Source: Paucibacter sp. B2R-40 (GTDB lineage Bacteria > Pseudomonadota > Gammaproteobacteria > Burkholderiales > Burkholderiaceae_C). From it: a DNA stretch of 64,000 nucleotides. The stretch spans positions 125,987 to 189,986 of the forward strand of contig NZ_JAJIRP010000012.1 in NCBI RefSeq assembly GCF_025717555.1. Reading direction: 5' to 3'. The notes beneath the pieces were generated by a model. That model was given only the letters and a program-made list of their open reading frames with translations. It was not told the DNA's origin and did not search any database. The stretch's first letter is position 1, and each line of letters starts with the position of its first letter. Shown here in pieces: positions 1 to 8,200 of this stretch. Made by a program: the position numbers and the translations under genes.

Positions 1-352
1 GGCCGTCGAGATCGTCTTCGTCAACGTCAACCCGCAGTCGACCTTGCTGCTCGGCCAGGCACGCGGCGCGGCCATCACGGCCTTGGTTTCAAACGATTTG
101 CCGGTGTCCGAATACACGGCGCTGCAAATGAAGAAAGCCGTGGTCGGCCATGGTCACGCGGCCAAGGAGCAGGTGCAGGCGATGGTGCAGCGGCTCTTGA
201 GCTTGCCCAGCGAGCCCGGCAAGGACGCGGCCGATGCGCTGGGCCTGGCCATCATGCATGCCCATGCTGCGGTGTCCTTCGAAGCGATGAGCCGCAGCAC
301 GACCTTGCAGCGCCGTCAGCATGCGCAGTTCAAAGGCGGGCGCACTTACTGA
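1..352 (+). CDS. ruvC: RuvC Holliday junction resolvase, 3' part
   Basis: This is the C-terminal part of RuvC, which cuts Holliday junctions made by RuvAB during recombinational repair. The gene is cut by the window edge, so the start is not visible; the reading frame begins at base 2 and ends in TGA at 350-352. The visible part carries the conserved RuvC stretch [15 protein letters not shown], then [17 protein letters not shown], and [10 protein letters not shown], which holds the acidic residues of the C-terminal active-site helix. The next gene on the same strand starts 13 nt downstream but is functionally unrelated. Recognition is by motif recall only. Confidence 0.93.
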   Translation, partial: AVEIVFVNVNPQSTLLLGQARGAAITALVSNDLPVSEYTALQMKKAVVGHGHAAKEQVQAMVQRLLSLPSEPGKDAADALGLAIMHAHAAVSFEAMSRSTTLQRRQHAQFKGGRTY

Positions 353-364
353 GCATCAACTGTT

Positions 365-871
365 ATGAACAAAGAATCCGTCCAGCCGATCGAGTGCCTA
401 CCCGCCTTGCTGCGCTATTGGCGCTGGCGCTATGGCGTGACTGCTGCCGTACCTGGACTTGCTTTGGGTGGCCTGCTGTTGCTGGTCTCGGTCCGGAGCA
501 TGGCGTCCGAGTCGGAGCTGCGCATCTGGCTAGGGCCTGCCTGCGCTGGCCTTGTCTTGCTGGGGTTCGTGCTGGGTTGGCGTTATGCCGAGCGGCGCTT
601 TGCGCATTACCGCGCCGCGCTGCATATGGGCGAGGGCATGGTGCTGCGCAGCGGCGTTTGGTGGCGCAGCGAGGTGTGGGTACCTACAGCAAGGCTGCAA
701 CATCTGGACGTCAGCCAAGGGCCGCTGGATAGGCGCTGGGGCATGGCGACTTTGAGCCTGCACACGGCCGGCAGCCATGACCAGCACACCCGCATCCAAG
801 GCCTGCCGCTGGCCCAGGCCCATGCCTTGCGGGAGCACTTGATGCCGCGCCAGGCGCTACAGCATGAATGA
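365..871 (+). CDS. PH-domain membrane protein, YdbS-like (DUF304)
   Basis: A 168-residue protein with two hydrophobic segments near the N-terminus (about residues 25-45 and 57-75) followed by a soluble bacterial PH domain (bPH2/DUF304). The region VLRSGVWWRSEVWVPTARLQHLDVSQGPLDRRWGMATL is the characteristic core: a strand ending in VP..R.QH, then a Q/G-P-L..R.G.A turn. Proteins of this family (E. coli-type YdbS) occur in pairs with a longer YdbT-like partner, as here; the 3' end overlaps that partner by 8 nt, which suggests translational coupling. Their role is not settled; membrane or envelope-stress functions have been proposed. No catalytic residues are apparent. Confidence 0.82.
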   Translation: MNKESVQPIECLPALLRYWRWRYGVTAAVPGLALGGLLLLVSVRSMASESELRIWLGPACAGLVLLGFVLGWRYAERRFAHYRAALHMGEGMVLRSGVWWRSEVWVPTARLQHLDVSQGPLDRRWGMATLSLHTAGSHDQHTRIQGLPLAQAHALREHLMPRQALQHE

Positions 872-2405
872 ACCCACGCAGTTGCAGCGCTTGCACCCTT
901 CCTCTTGGTTGTTCGGCATCGCCGGCCTGCTCAAGCAATTGCTGGCGCCCTTGGTTGCGGTGCTGATTCTGGGTCACAAGGACTCGCAATGGGTGCTGTG
1001 GGCGCTGCCCGCGATGCTGGCCCTGACCTTGCGTTCGGTGCTGCGCGCGCGGGCCTTTCGCTATGAAGTGACGGCGACCGAGTTGCTGGTGCGCGAAGGC
1101 GTGCTGGATCGCTCGCTGCGCCACATTCCGCTGGCGCGTATTCAAAACGTGACGCAGCGGCGCGTCTTTCTGCACCGCTTGTTCGGCGTGACGGAATTGC
1201 GCCTGGAGTCGGCCGCTGGGGGCAAACCGGAGGCGGTGATGAAGGTACTGAGCATGGCCGCGGCAACGCAGTTGGAGGCCTTGCTGCGCGGTGCGCCCGA
1301 CGCCACCCGGACTGCTACGGCTGAAGACGCACCCCGCGTCCTATTCACCATGCCGCTGCGCGAAGTCTTGGCGCTGGGCTTGACCAGTAACCGGGGCAAG
1401 CTGATGGTGGCAGCCCTGTTTGGCGCCGTGATGCCGAGTCAAAATCTGCGCTCGATGGCAAATCGCTGGTCCGAGGTGCCAATGACCGCGCTGGCGCGGA
1501 CCCTCAGCGACGATCTGCATACCCAGCGCTGGCTGCATTTGGCTGTGCTGACAGTGGGTTTGCTGCTGCTCGGTGTGGTGGTCCTGCAGCTCTTTTCCGC
1601 GGCCATGGCTTTGCTCAAGTTTTACAACTTCCGCCTTGAGCAGCAAGGCGAGCGTCTATTGAGTTCCTCGGGCCTCACGACCAAAACGCGCGCTGCGGTG
1701 CGACTACCCAGACTGCAGCGATGGGAGCTGAGCGCCTCTTGGCTGCAACGCCGCTTGAAACGCTGCCAGCTCAGTGTGACGGTGGCCGGCGTCAATCACG
1801 ACAAGGGCGAGGACGAGAAGTTCGGCAGCTTCAAAGAGTTGGCGCCACTGGCGACGCCCGAGCAAGCTCAGCAGCTGTTGCGCTGGTGCCTGCCCCAGTT
1901 GGACTGGCAGGGCCTGGCTTGGCGGCCTTTGGCCGATGCCGGCTTCAAGCGCCGGCTGCTCGGGCAAGCGCGCTGGCTAGCGCTGCTGTGCTTGGCACTG
2001 ATGACGGGCAATCTGGTCTTGGCCGCACCCTTGGCTTGGAGCCTGCTGCTGGGCGCCGGCGCTCTCGGCGCGATCGCGCTGACCCTGCATGCACGCGCCT
2101 GGCTGCGCTTTGCCGCCTATGCTGTGGCTGGTGATATTTTGGTCTACCGCAGCGGCGTGTTCACCCGGCGTTGGGTCATCGTGTCACTCACCAAGCTGCA
2201 AAGCTTGCGCTTGTACAGCTCGGGGCTGGATCGCCACTTCGGCCTGCAAGGTCTGCAGGCCGACACCCAAGGCGGCAGCAAGCTCGCTCGCGCCTTGGAC
2301 ATGCCCTATTTGAATGCGGCCGAGGCCGAGGCCCTCAGGGCCGCGCTCTGGCAAGGTTTGACGATTGCCGCAAACCCGCCGCCGCAAGCAACACTTAGGC
2401 CTTGA
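864..2405 (+). CDS. PH-domain membrane protein, YdbT-like (tandem DUF304)
   Basis: A 513-residue polytopic protein, the larger half of a YdbS/YdbT-type pair. Three bPH2-like modules alternate with membrane hairpins. The first module contains RDGVLD-type text (VREGVLDRSLRHIPLARIQNVTQRR), the second LLSSSGLTTKTRAAVRLPRLQRWELS, and the third VYRSGVFTRRWVIVSLTKLQSLRLYSSGLDRHFGL; each has the strand-turn-strand pattern with a conserved (I/L)Q(N/R/S) after the basic turn. Hydrophobic pairs lie near residues 20-55, 215-250 and 365-410. It starts inside the end of the preceding gene. Its stop codon overlaps the stop region of the convergent PEP-CTERM gene by 11 nt. Function unknown; assignment is by family architecture. 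Confidence 0.8.
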   Translation: MNEPTQLQRLHPSSWLFGIAGLLKQLLAPLVAVLILGHKDSQWVLWALPAMLALTLRSVLRARAFRYEVTATELLVREGVLDRSLRHIPLARIQNVTQRRVFLHRLFGVTELRLESAAGGKPEAVMKVLSMAAATQLEALLRGAPDATRTATAEDAPRVLFTMPLREVLALGLTSNRGKLMVAALFGAVMPSQNLRSMANRWSEVPMTALARTLSDDLHTQRWLHLAVLTVGLLLLGVVVLQLFSAAMALLKFYNFRLEQQGERLLSSSGLTTKTRAAVRLPRLQRWELSASWLQRRLKRCQLSVTVAGVNHDKGEDEKFGSFKELAPLATPEQAQQLLRWCLPQLDWQGLAWRPLADAGFKRRLLGQARWLALLCLALMTGNLVLAAPLAWSLLLGAGALGAIALTLHARAWLRFAAYAVAGDILVYRSGVFTRRWVIVSLTKLQSLRLYSSGLDRHFGLQGLQADTQGGSKLARALDMPYLNAAEAEALRAALWQGLTIAANPPPQATLRP

Positions 2406-2901
2406 TGGCGCGGCGGCGCACCAAGGCGCCAATGGCCAAAATCCCGACCAGGCTCAAGGCCCAGCTGGAGGGCTCGGGCACAGCGCTGATGCTCAAATCG
2501 CCCGTGCTGTCCGCGCCATTGAGGCTGTAGGCGAAACCGCTGCTGCTCCAGAAAGACTGCAGCTGCAGATCACCGCCGGCCACATTGGCGAAACCCGCAT
2601 TGGGGCCAATCAGCAAGCCGCCTTCAAACTGGGCGTAAGCGTCGATGGCTTGCGGCAAATGGTAGGTTTGGCCCAGGAAGCTGACATCCAGACTCAGCAG
2701 ATCAACGGTCCCATTCGGGCCCGCCAGGGCGGCCGCCGCATCGTCGTAGCTGAACTGCACGGCAATGGCTTGACCGAACAAGCTAGGCGATCCGGCGCTG
2801 AAATCGACCACACCGGTGAAGTTAAAGCTGGCCGCCGAGGAGGCCTGCGATGCCAAGGCCAAAGCGGCAGCAAGAGCGAGAGTTTTGAGATTGAAGTTCA
2901 T
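2395..2901 (-). CDS. PEP-CTERM sorting-signal protein
   Basis: A 168-residue secreted protein with an N-terminal signal peptide (MNFNLKTLALAAALALASQASSAA) and a C-terminal PEP-CTERM tripartite signal: VPEPSSW, a hydrophobic helix (ALSLVGILAIGALV) and a basic tail (RRRAIKA). Such proteins are cleaved by exosortase and displayed at the cell surface or released, usually in exopolysaccharide/biofilm-forming Gram-negatives. The mature part (about 110 residues) is a predicted beta-rich domain (FNFTGVVDFSAGSPSLFGQAIAVQFSYDDA) like many PEP-CTERM substrates of unknown function. It lies 36 nt downstream of the secreted nuclease gene on the same strand and could share its transcript. No exosortase (xrtA) gene is in the window. 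Confidence 0.88.
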   Translation of the reverse strand: MNFNLKTLALAAALALASQASSAASFNFTGVVDFSAGSPSLFGQAIAVQFSYDDAAAALAGPNGTVDLLSLDVSFLGQTYHLPQAIDAYAQFEGGLLIGPNAGFANVAGGDLQLQSFWSSSGFAYSLNGADSTGDLSISAVPEPSSWALSLVGILAIGALVRRRAIKA

Positions 2902-2937
2902 CGTGAATTTCTCTGTAAATTTTGATGGTCAGCAGGC

Positions 2938-5900
2938 TTAGAACTTGTAATTGGCCGAGCTCAGCTTGTCGCAGCTCAAGCCCTTCAGTTGGACCAGCGG
3001 CCGGCTGCGTGTCAAGGTGCCGCCGCCGGCATTGATGCCGATCACCGCCGCGCCAATGGCATTGCTGCAGACCACATGGCCGGAAGCCAAGGGGTCGGCG
3101 CTGCTGATGCCCAGGGAGCGCATCAGCTGACCCAAGTCGAGTAAGTCATCTGCCGGTGTGAAGTCGGTGATGGAGTCGCCGGCATCGATCATGCTGGTGT
3201 AGACGAACTGGTCGCGGCCCTTGCCGCCGGTCAGCGTGTCGGCGCCTGCGCCGCCTTCGATGATGTCGTCACCGTCGGTCCCGACAATCACATCACGACC
3301 CGTCGTACCCTTGAACTTCTTGTACAGATTCAAGCCCAGCACCATCGGGTCATGGTCGGAAGACTTGAAGGCGGTGGGCGCGTAGTAGCCGGCCGGGTTG
3401 AACTCGGTGTTGTAGTCCAGCACGGTCGGCTCATCGGCATTGATATGCCATGAGGTGGCGTAGCTGACCTTGGGCGCGATGGTCGCGGTACCGAAACCAT
3501 GGTCCAGGCGGCCGGCAAAGCCGTCGAACACATAGGAATAGTCGGCCGCATCAAACTGACCCACCAAATCAACGATGGCACCGCTCGAGGTCAACTCATG
3601 CACTGGATCTTCTTGCGCATAGGCATTGAAGTCGCCGAGCAGGATCACGTCTTGCGTGCCGGCAGCCGCCTGCACCTGGCCAACAAAGCTGCGCAACTGC
3701 GTTGCTTGCTGGATGCGGTGGGCGTTGAAGCAGCCCTGCAAATCGCCTTGATCCGCATCGACACCGGCCGCGCCGGAGCAACTCTTGGACTTCAAGTGGT
3801 TGACCACCACCGCAAAGCGTTCACCATTGGCAGCCTGGAAGCCTTGTGCATAGGTCGGCCGGTTGTTGATGGCGTTGTTGTCGGACAGCGTCGTGCCGAC
3901 CAGCTTCAGCTTGGTGGGCTTGTAAATCATGGCCACGCGAATCGCGTCATCTCCGGTGTCCGCCGGCAGCGGTGCAGCAGCGTAGGTGCCCGCACCCAGC
4001 ACGGCATTGAGGCCATCGACCAGATTCAACAGCGCCACATTGCCGTTGTTCTGGATCTCCATCAGACCCACCACATCGGCGTTCAACGTGCTCAGCGAAG
4101 CGACGATCTTGGCGCGCTGGCGCGTGAACTCGTTCAGGTTGTCGGCGCCCCGGCAGTTGGCGGCCGACGACACGCCGCCCAAGCTGCAACCCTGACCGGT
4201 CTGGCCAGCGGCCGTTTGGCCATTGGTGAAGGTGGTGAAGTAATTCAATACGTTGGCGCTGGCAATGCGGACATTGCCGCCCACCACTGGCGCCGCGGCG
4301 CTGCGCGGATTGCTGCGTGCAAAGACCGGTTTGCCGACTGGCTGCAGGCGATACATCGAAGCGCCGGTGGCGCTGCTGGTGGCCAGACCATAGTCGATCA
4401 CGCCGGTCAGCGATTCAATCGTGTCACCGGCGCGCACCGTCAGGTCTTCCCCCATGAAGGGCACGGGGTTCGGGTTTTGCACCGAGCTGTTGTCATCCAG
4501 AATGATGGCGCGGTCCAGATTGCTCTTGGCCATGGCCTGTGCATCGGGGCCGGGGCGCAACACATTGGTCGGGTTGAGCAGACGACCTCCCGCGGCCAGC
4601 GTCAGCTGACCGTAGCGGCCAAGGAAGTAGTTCTGCTGCACCATCACCGGGCCGGCCAGTGTCACCAACATGCCCTCGTAGGCCTCCAGGCCGCCCGTTG
4701 GCAGGCTGGCCAGATCGACCACGCTAGGCGTAATCGCATTGCCGCTGCTGAGCGTGGTCAAGCCGCTGATGTTCTTCAGTTGCGTGATCGTGCTGTTGCC
4801 GGACACAAACTCGGCCACCAGCCCGCTCAACTTGACCTCTTGCCCGACCGACACTGTGGGCGGCGTGGCCGTGTAGACAAAGATACCGTCCGAAGTGGCC
4901 GGGTTGCCGTCGCCCAGTCGGTCTTGCATGTAGAAGCCGGTCGACGTCAGATAGGTAACGATGCCGCCGGTGCTGACCGTGGCATTGGCCATCGGGCTGC
5001 TGGCGCCGCTGCCCTGGATGGCATAGATAGGCGTGAAGCCGGCGGCCATGACCTTGATCGTGCAGCTGGCGCTTTGCGCTTCGTTATTGGCCCAAGCCAG
5101 ATTCAAGCTATAGCTGCCGCCTGCGACGCTGGCGCTGACTTCGATCTCTTGAGTGGCGACGCCGCCGTCGACGGTGGCTGCAGTAAAGCTGCCAAGCGTG
5201 AACGCAGCGGGCCAGCTGCCGCTGATGGCGGCGGCGTTGACGACGCTGTCGGCGTCACTGGCCGTCACGCTGAAGCGCGCAGCGCTGCCGGCGGTAACGG
5301 TCGCGTCGGGGCAGACCGGCACGATGGGCTTGTCAAGCGGAGGCGGCGTCACGCCGCCGCAGACATTGAAGGTCGATGCGGTGTTGCGCGGCGCTGCAGT
5401 TGCGGCGGCAAAGTCGCTCTGGTTTTGGTCGCTATCAGTGCAGCCACCCAGCGCTCGGAATACCGCATTGGCATTCGAAGGCGCGGGTGTTGGGCCGGCG
5501 CCTTCAAACGGCGTTGCGCCGCTGCCGTAGGCCACCAAGTCCAGCACCGTTGCCGCTGTCGCGCTGGCCACCGGGCTGGCGATACTGGCCAACACCACCT
5601 TGCCGGCGGCGCCGCCCATGGCCAAAGTGCCGATCTTGTCGGGCGTGGGCAAATTGACCGTGCCGCCGGTGCCGGCGGCTTGCTGCACCAAGAAGTACTG
5701 CCCCGGCTGCAGCGTCACATTGGGCAAGGCCGTGGCTTGGAAACTGGTGCCGCCTGCGCTCGCATATTGCACGCTCCAGCCATTGAGGCTGACGGCTGAT
5801 GCACCGCGATTGAATAACTCGATGAAATCGTTTTTGAGCGTAGCACCGGTATTGCCGCCGCCGCCATACACCTGGCTGATAACAACATCGCTTGCCGCCA

Positions 5901-5958
5901 TCACGGCCGGGGCGGCAAACGCGACAGCCAACAGGCTGACAAGAGTTTTCAATTTCAT
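2938..5958 (-). CDS. Secreted ExeM/NucH-family endonuclease with lamin-tail and RTX-like domains
   Basis: A 1006-residue extracellular nuclease when started at ATG 5956-5958, which gives a signal peptide (MKLKTLVSLLAVAFAAPAVMA); a longer frame adds 15 residues that do not look like a signal. Domains in order: lamin-tail fold (about 22-150, DVVISQVYGGGG...NDFIELFNRG), a beta-sandwich linker, an OB-fold-like segment (about 310-380), then an endonuclease/exonuclease/phosphatase domain (about 563-875) with VRIASANVLNYF, VVNHLKSKSC, LLGDFNAYAQEDP and SSDHDPM, the metal-binding and catalytic motifs. The C-terminus has calcium-binding RTX-like repeats (GTDGDDIIEGGAGADTLTGG), which suggests type I secretion or surface folding, although a Sec signal is also present. 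Relatives degrade extracellular DNA in biofilms and for phosphate scavenging. Confidence 0.88.
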   Translation of the reverse strand: MKLKTLVSLLAVAFAAPAVMAASDVVISQVYGGGGNTGATLKNDFIELFNRGASAVSLNGWSVQYASAGGTSFQATALPNVTLQPGQYFLVQQAAGTGGTVNLPTPDKIGTLAMGGAAGKVVLASIASPVASATAATVLDLVAYGSGATPFEGAGPTPAPSNANAVFRALGGCTDSDQNQSDFAAATAAPRNTASTFNVCGGVTPPPLDKPIVPVCPDATVTAGSAARFSVTASDADSVVNAAAISGSWPAAFTLGSFTAATVDGGVATQEIEVSASVAGGSYSLNLAWANNEAQSASCTIKVMAAGFTPIYAIQGSGASSPMANATVSTGGIVTYLTSTGFYMQDRLGDGNPATSDGIFVYTATPPTVSVGQEVKLSGLVAEFVSGNSTITQLKNISGLTTLSSGNAITPSVVDLASLPTGGLEAYEGMLVTLAGPVMVQQNYFLGRYGQLTLAAGGRLLNPTNVLRPGPDAQAMAKSNLDRAIILDDNSSVQNPNPVPFMGEDLTVRAGDTIESLTGVIDYGLATSSATGASMYRLQPVGKPVFARSNPRSAAAPVVGGNVRIASANVLNYFTTFTNGQTAAGQTGQGCSLGGVSSAANCRGADNLNEFTRQRAKIVASLSTLNADVVGLMEIQNNGNVALLNLVDGLNAVLGAGTYAAAPLPADTGDDAIRVAMIYKPTKLKLVGTTLSDNNAINNRPTYAQGFQAANGERFAVVVNHLKSKSCSGAAGVDADQGDLQGCFNAHRIQQATQLRSFVGQVQAAAGTQDVILLGDFNAYAQEDPVHELTSSGAIVDLVGQFDAADYSYVFDGFAGRLDHGFGTATIAPKVSYATSWHINADEPTVLDYNTEFNPAGYYAPTAFKSSDHDPMVLGLNLYKKFKGTTGRDVIVGTDGDDIIEGGAGADTLTGGKGRDQFVYTSMIDAGDSITDFTPADDLLDLGQLMRSLGISSADPLASGHVVCSNAIGAAVIGINAGGGTLTRSRPLVQLKGLSCDKLSSANYKF

Positions 5959-6442
5959 ACGGACTCCATGAGGGGGTATAGAAAAACCAATCGACAAAAC
6001 CATTCCGAATCGGCGCGGGGATGCAGGGCTGCAGTAAGCGGGACTGCCAAACGTTTGCCACCACCGGATTCAGCCCGCGCTTTGTCTCGGTCGCCGCCAT
6101 GCTAGCGCCTAAATATGACAAACCGAGACACCGTATTCACGGGGTTGCGTGAAATAAATATGGCCCTTTTTTGCCTAAATAGAGGGTTTACCCATGATCC
6201 AAACAGACTATTTATCAATTAAGAGCCAACCCTCAAAAAATAGTACAGCTCCGTTCTTTACCAAGGGTATTCATCAGCTCGGCCAAATATCGCCGCATGA
6301 ATTCATCGGCACAAATTTGACTCGGCAAATCGCCTCGGCCAAGGCCCGTGCTCAAACTAGAATCACTCTCCTGCTGGCACATCCCATCCCGCCTCCACCG
6401 CCTACACCGCCTCCAAGAGGCCCGCCCTGTCGCCCCGACCCC
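5959..6442. other. 484-bp divergent intergenic region with inverted repeats
   Basis: This is the gap between the nuclease gene (leftward) and the ABC exporter gene (rightward). It is markedly more AT-rich in its middle (about 6110-6330) than the flanking genes. It holds an inverted repeat TTCACG-N6-CGTGAA at 6136-6153, a 9-bp inverted repeat TGTCTCGGT (6083-6091) / ACCGAGACA (6122-6130), and a direct repeat GCCTAAATA (6107-6115 and 6173-6181). An open frame from ATG 6194 runs into the exporter gene, but its 83 codons are rich in proline runs and show no homology I recognise, so I treat them as untranslated. No convincing sigma70 promoter was found by eye. Confidence 0.5.
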
Positions 6443-8200
6443 ATGACCCTGAAACAGATGCTCGCCGGCTTTGTGCGCCGGCATTGGGCCGCTTACGCGG
6501 CGTCAGCCTTCATGTTGCTGTGCATCGCCTTGCTGACCGTCTGGATACCGCGTCAGGTCGGCCATGTCGTCGACGGCTTGGTCGCCGGCAGCCTGCATGG
6601 CGACGCGCTGCTGCGGCAACTGGCGCTCTTGGTCGGCTGCGGTGTGTTGATCTATTTGCTGCGGGTCGGTTGGCGCCTGGCTTTGTTCGCCGCCGCCTAC
6701 CGCTTGGGCCGGGAGCTACGGACCCGGCTCTATCAAGTCTTGACCCTGCAGGGCCCGGTGTTCTTCCAAGCCAAGCGCACCGGTGACTTGATGGCGCTGG
6801 CCACCAACGACATCGACGCGGTCGAGATGGCCGCCGGCGAGGCGCTGTTGGCCGCTTTTGACGGCTCGCTGACCTTGACTTTGGTGCTGTCCATGATGAC
6901 CTTGGGCGTGGATTGGCGTCTGGGCCTGGCTGCGCTGATCCCCTTCCCCTTCATGGCCTACGCGTTTTGGCGCATCTCCGAGAAGGTGCATCAGGCCTGG
7001 CAAAGCTCGCTGGGCCGCTTCTCCGGCCTGAATCAACATGTGCAAGAGGGCTTGGCCGGCGTGCGCACCTTGCGCGCCCTGGGGCTGACCGAGCGCAACG
7101 CGGCGCAGTTCAGCGAGCTGGCCGACAGCGCGGGCGAGGCCAGCTACCGGGCGCAGCGCTGGGAGGCCGCGTTCGAGCCGGCCGTGGGCATGACGCTGGG
7201 CGCGGCCTTGACCATTGCGCTGGGCCTGGGCGGCTATTTTGTGGCCAAGCAGGAGTTGACGATTGGCCAGCTGACCTCCTTCACCATGTATTTGGGTCAG
7301 CTGATTTGGCCGATGTTTGCAGCCGGCTGGGTCTTGTCTTTGCTGGAGCGCGGTCGCGCCGCCTGGGACCGCTTGCTGCCGGTGCTGGAGGCGCCCATCA
7401 CACTCGATGACAGCGGATCTGCCACCCTCGCCTCAACGGCAACGCTGCGTTTTGAGCAGGTCAGTTTCGGCTATCCAATGGCCGAGCGAGCCGCGCTATC
7501 CGATGTCAGCTTGACGCTGAACCCCGGCCAAACCCTGGGCCTAGTCGGCCCGACCGGGGCCGGCAAGTCCACCTTGCTGCACTTGCTATTGCGCCAGTTC
7601 GAGCCCAGCAGCGGCAGCATTTTTCTGGGTCCCCATGCCTTGCCCGAGCTGAGCCTGCAAGCACTGAGGCAAGGCCTAGCTTGGGTCCCGCAGGAGCCCT
7701 TTTTGTTCTCCGCCAGCATCGCCGAGAACATTGCTTTGGCCAAGCCCGAGGCGACAGCCGCTGAGATCGAGGCCGCCGCCCGCATGGCGGCGGTGCATGA
7801 AGACATCCTGCGCCTACCGCAGGCTTATGCGACCGAGATCGGCGAGCGCGGCGTGACGCTGTCGGGCGGCCAGCGTCAGCGCGTGGCTATGGCCCGCGCT
7901 TTGTTGTCCGACGCTCCCCTGTTATTGCTGGACGACGCGCTGTCGGCAGTGGACACCGGCACCGAAACACAAATTCTTGCCCATCTGCGCGAGCTGAAAA
8001 GCTCGCGTTCAGAGCGCGGCAGCCTGATCGTCAGCCACCGGCTCAGCGCGGTGGTGGATGCCGACCACATCGTCGTGCTGCAACAGGGCCGCATCACCGA
8101 GCAAGGCAGCCACGCTGAGCTGCTGGCCATTGAAGGCGGCTGGTACGCGGCCCAATGGCGTTATCAACAACTGGAGGCCAGCATTGATGCGCAAGACTGA
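6443..8200 (+). CDS. mdlA: ABC exporter half-transporter, MdlA-like
   Basis: A 585-residue half-transporter with an N-terminal six-helix membrane domain and a C-terminal ATPase. I chose ATG 6443 because MTLKQMLAGFVRRHWAAY aligns with the usual N-terminus of MdlA proteins; the frame is open back to 6194. ATPase motifs: Walker A GPTGAGKST, Q-loop VPQEPFLF, signature LSGGQRQR, Walker B LLLLDDALSAVD and switch SHR. The coupling region has the family's FFQAKRTGDLMALATNDI. MdlA and MdlB form a heterodimeric multidrug-type exporter whose natural substrate is uncertain. The end overlaps the mdlB start by 14 nt. Confidence 0.85.
   Translation: MTLKQMLAGFVRRHWAAYAASAFMLLCIALLTVWIPRQVGHVVDGLVAGSLHGDALLRQLALLVGCGVLIYLLRVGWRLALFAAAYRLGRELRTRLYQVLTLQGPVFFQAKRTGDLMALATNDIDAVEMAAGEALLAAFDGSLTLTLVLSMMTLGVDWRLGLAALIPFPFMAYAFWRISEKVHQAWQSSLGRFSGLNQHVQEGLAGVRTLRALGLTERNAAQFSELADSAGEASYRAQRWEAAFEPAVGMTLGAALTIALGLGGYFVAKQELTIGQLTSFTMYLGQLIWPMFAAGWVLSLLERGRAAWDRLLPVLEAPITLDDSGSATLASTATLRFEQVSFGYPMAERAALSDVSLTLNPGQTLGLVGPTGAGKSTLLHLLLRQFEPSSGSIFLGPHALPELSLQALRQGLAWVPQEPFLFSASIAENIALAKPEATAAEIEAAARMAAVHEDILRLPQAYATEIGERGVTLSGGQRQRVAMARALLSDAPLLLLDDALSAVDTGTETQILAHLRELKSSRSERGSLIVSHRLSAVVDADHIVVLQQGRITEQGSHAELLAIEGGWYAAQWRYQQLEASIDAQD

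Noticed and set aside
3499..5799. 766-codon open frame on the plus strand, antisense to the secreted nuclease
   Set aside because: It has no recognisable domain, is rich in H, Q, R and G as expected from reading high-GC coding sequence backwards, and the minus strand has clear nuclease motifs and a signal peptide.
6083..6130. Pho-box-like TGTC repeats upstream of the nuclease gene
   Set aside because: The TGTC half sites lie 10 nt apart where a Pho box needs 11, and the flanking bases do not match CTGTCAT. It is better explained by the 9-bp inverted repeat.
6194..6442. N-terminal extension of the MdlA-like exporter
   Set aside because: The 83 extra residues contain a PIPPPPPTPPPRGPP run and no helix or family similarity, and the homologous N-terminus begins at 6443.
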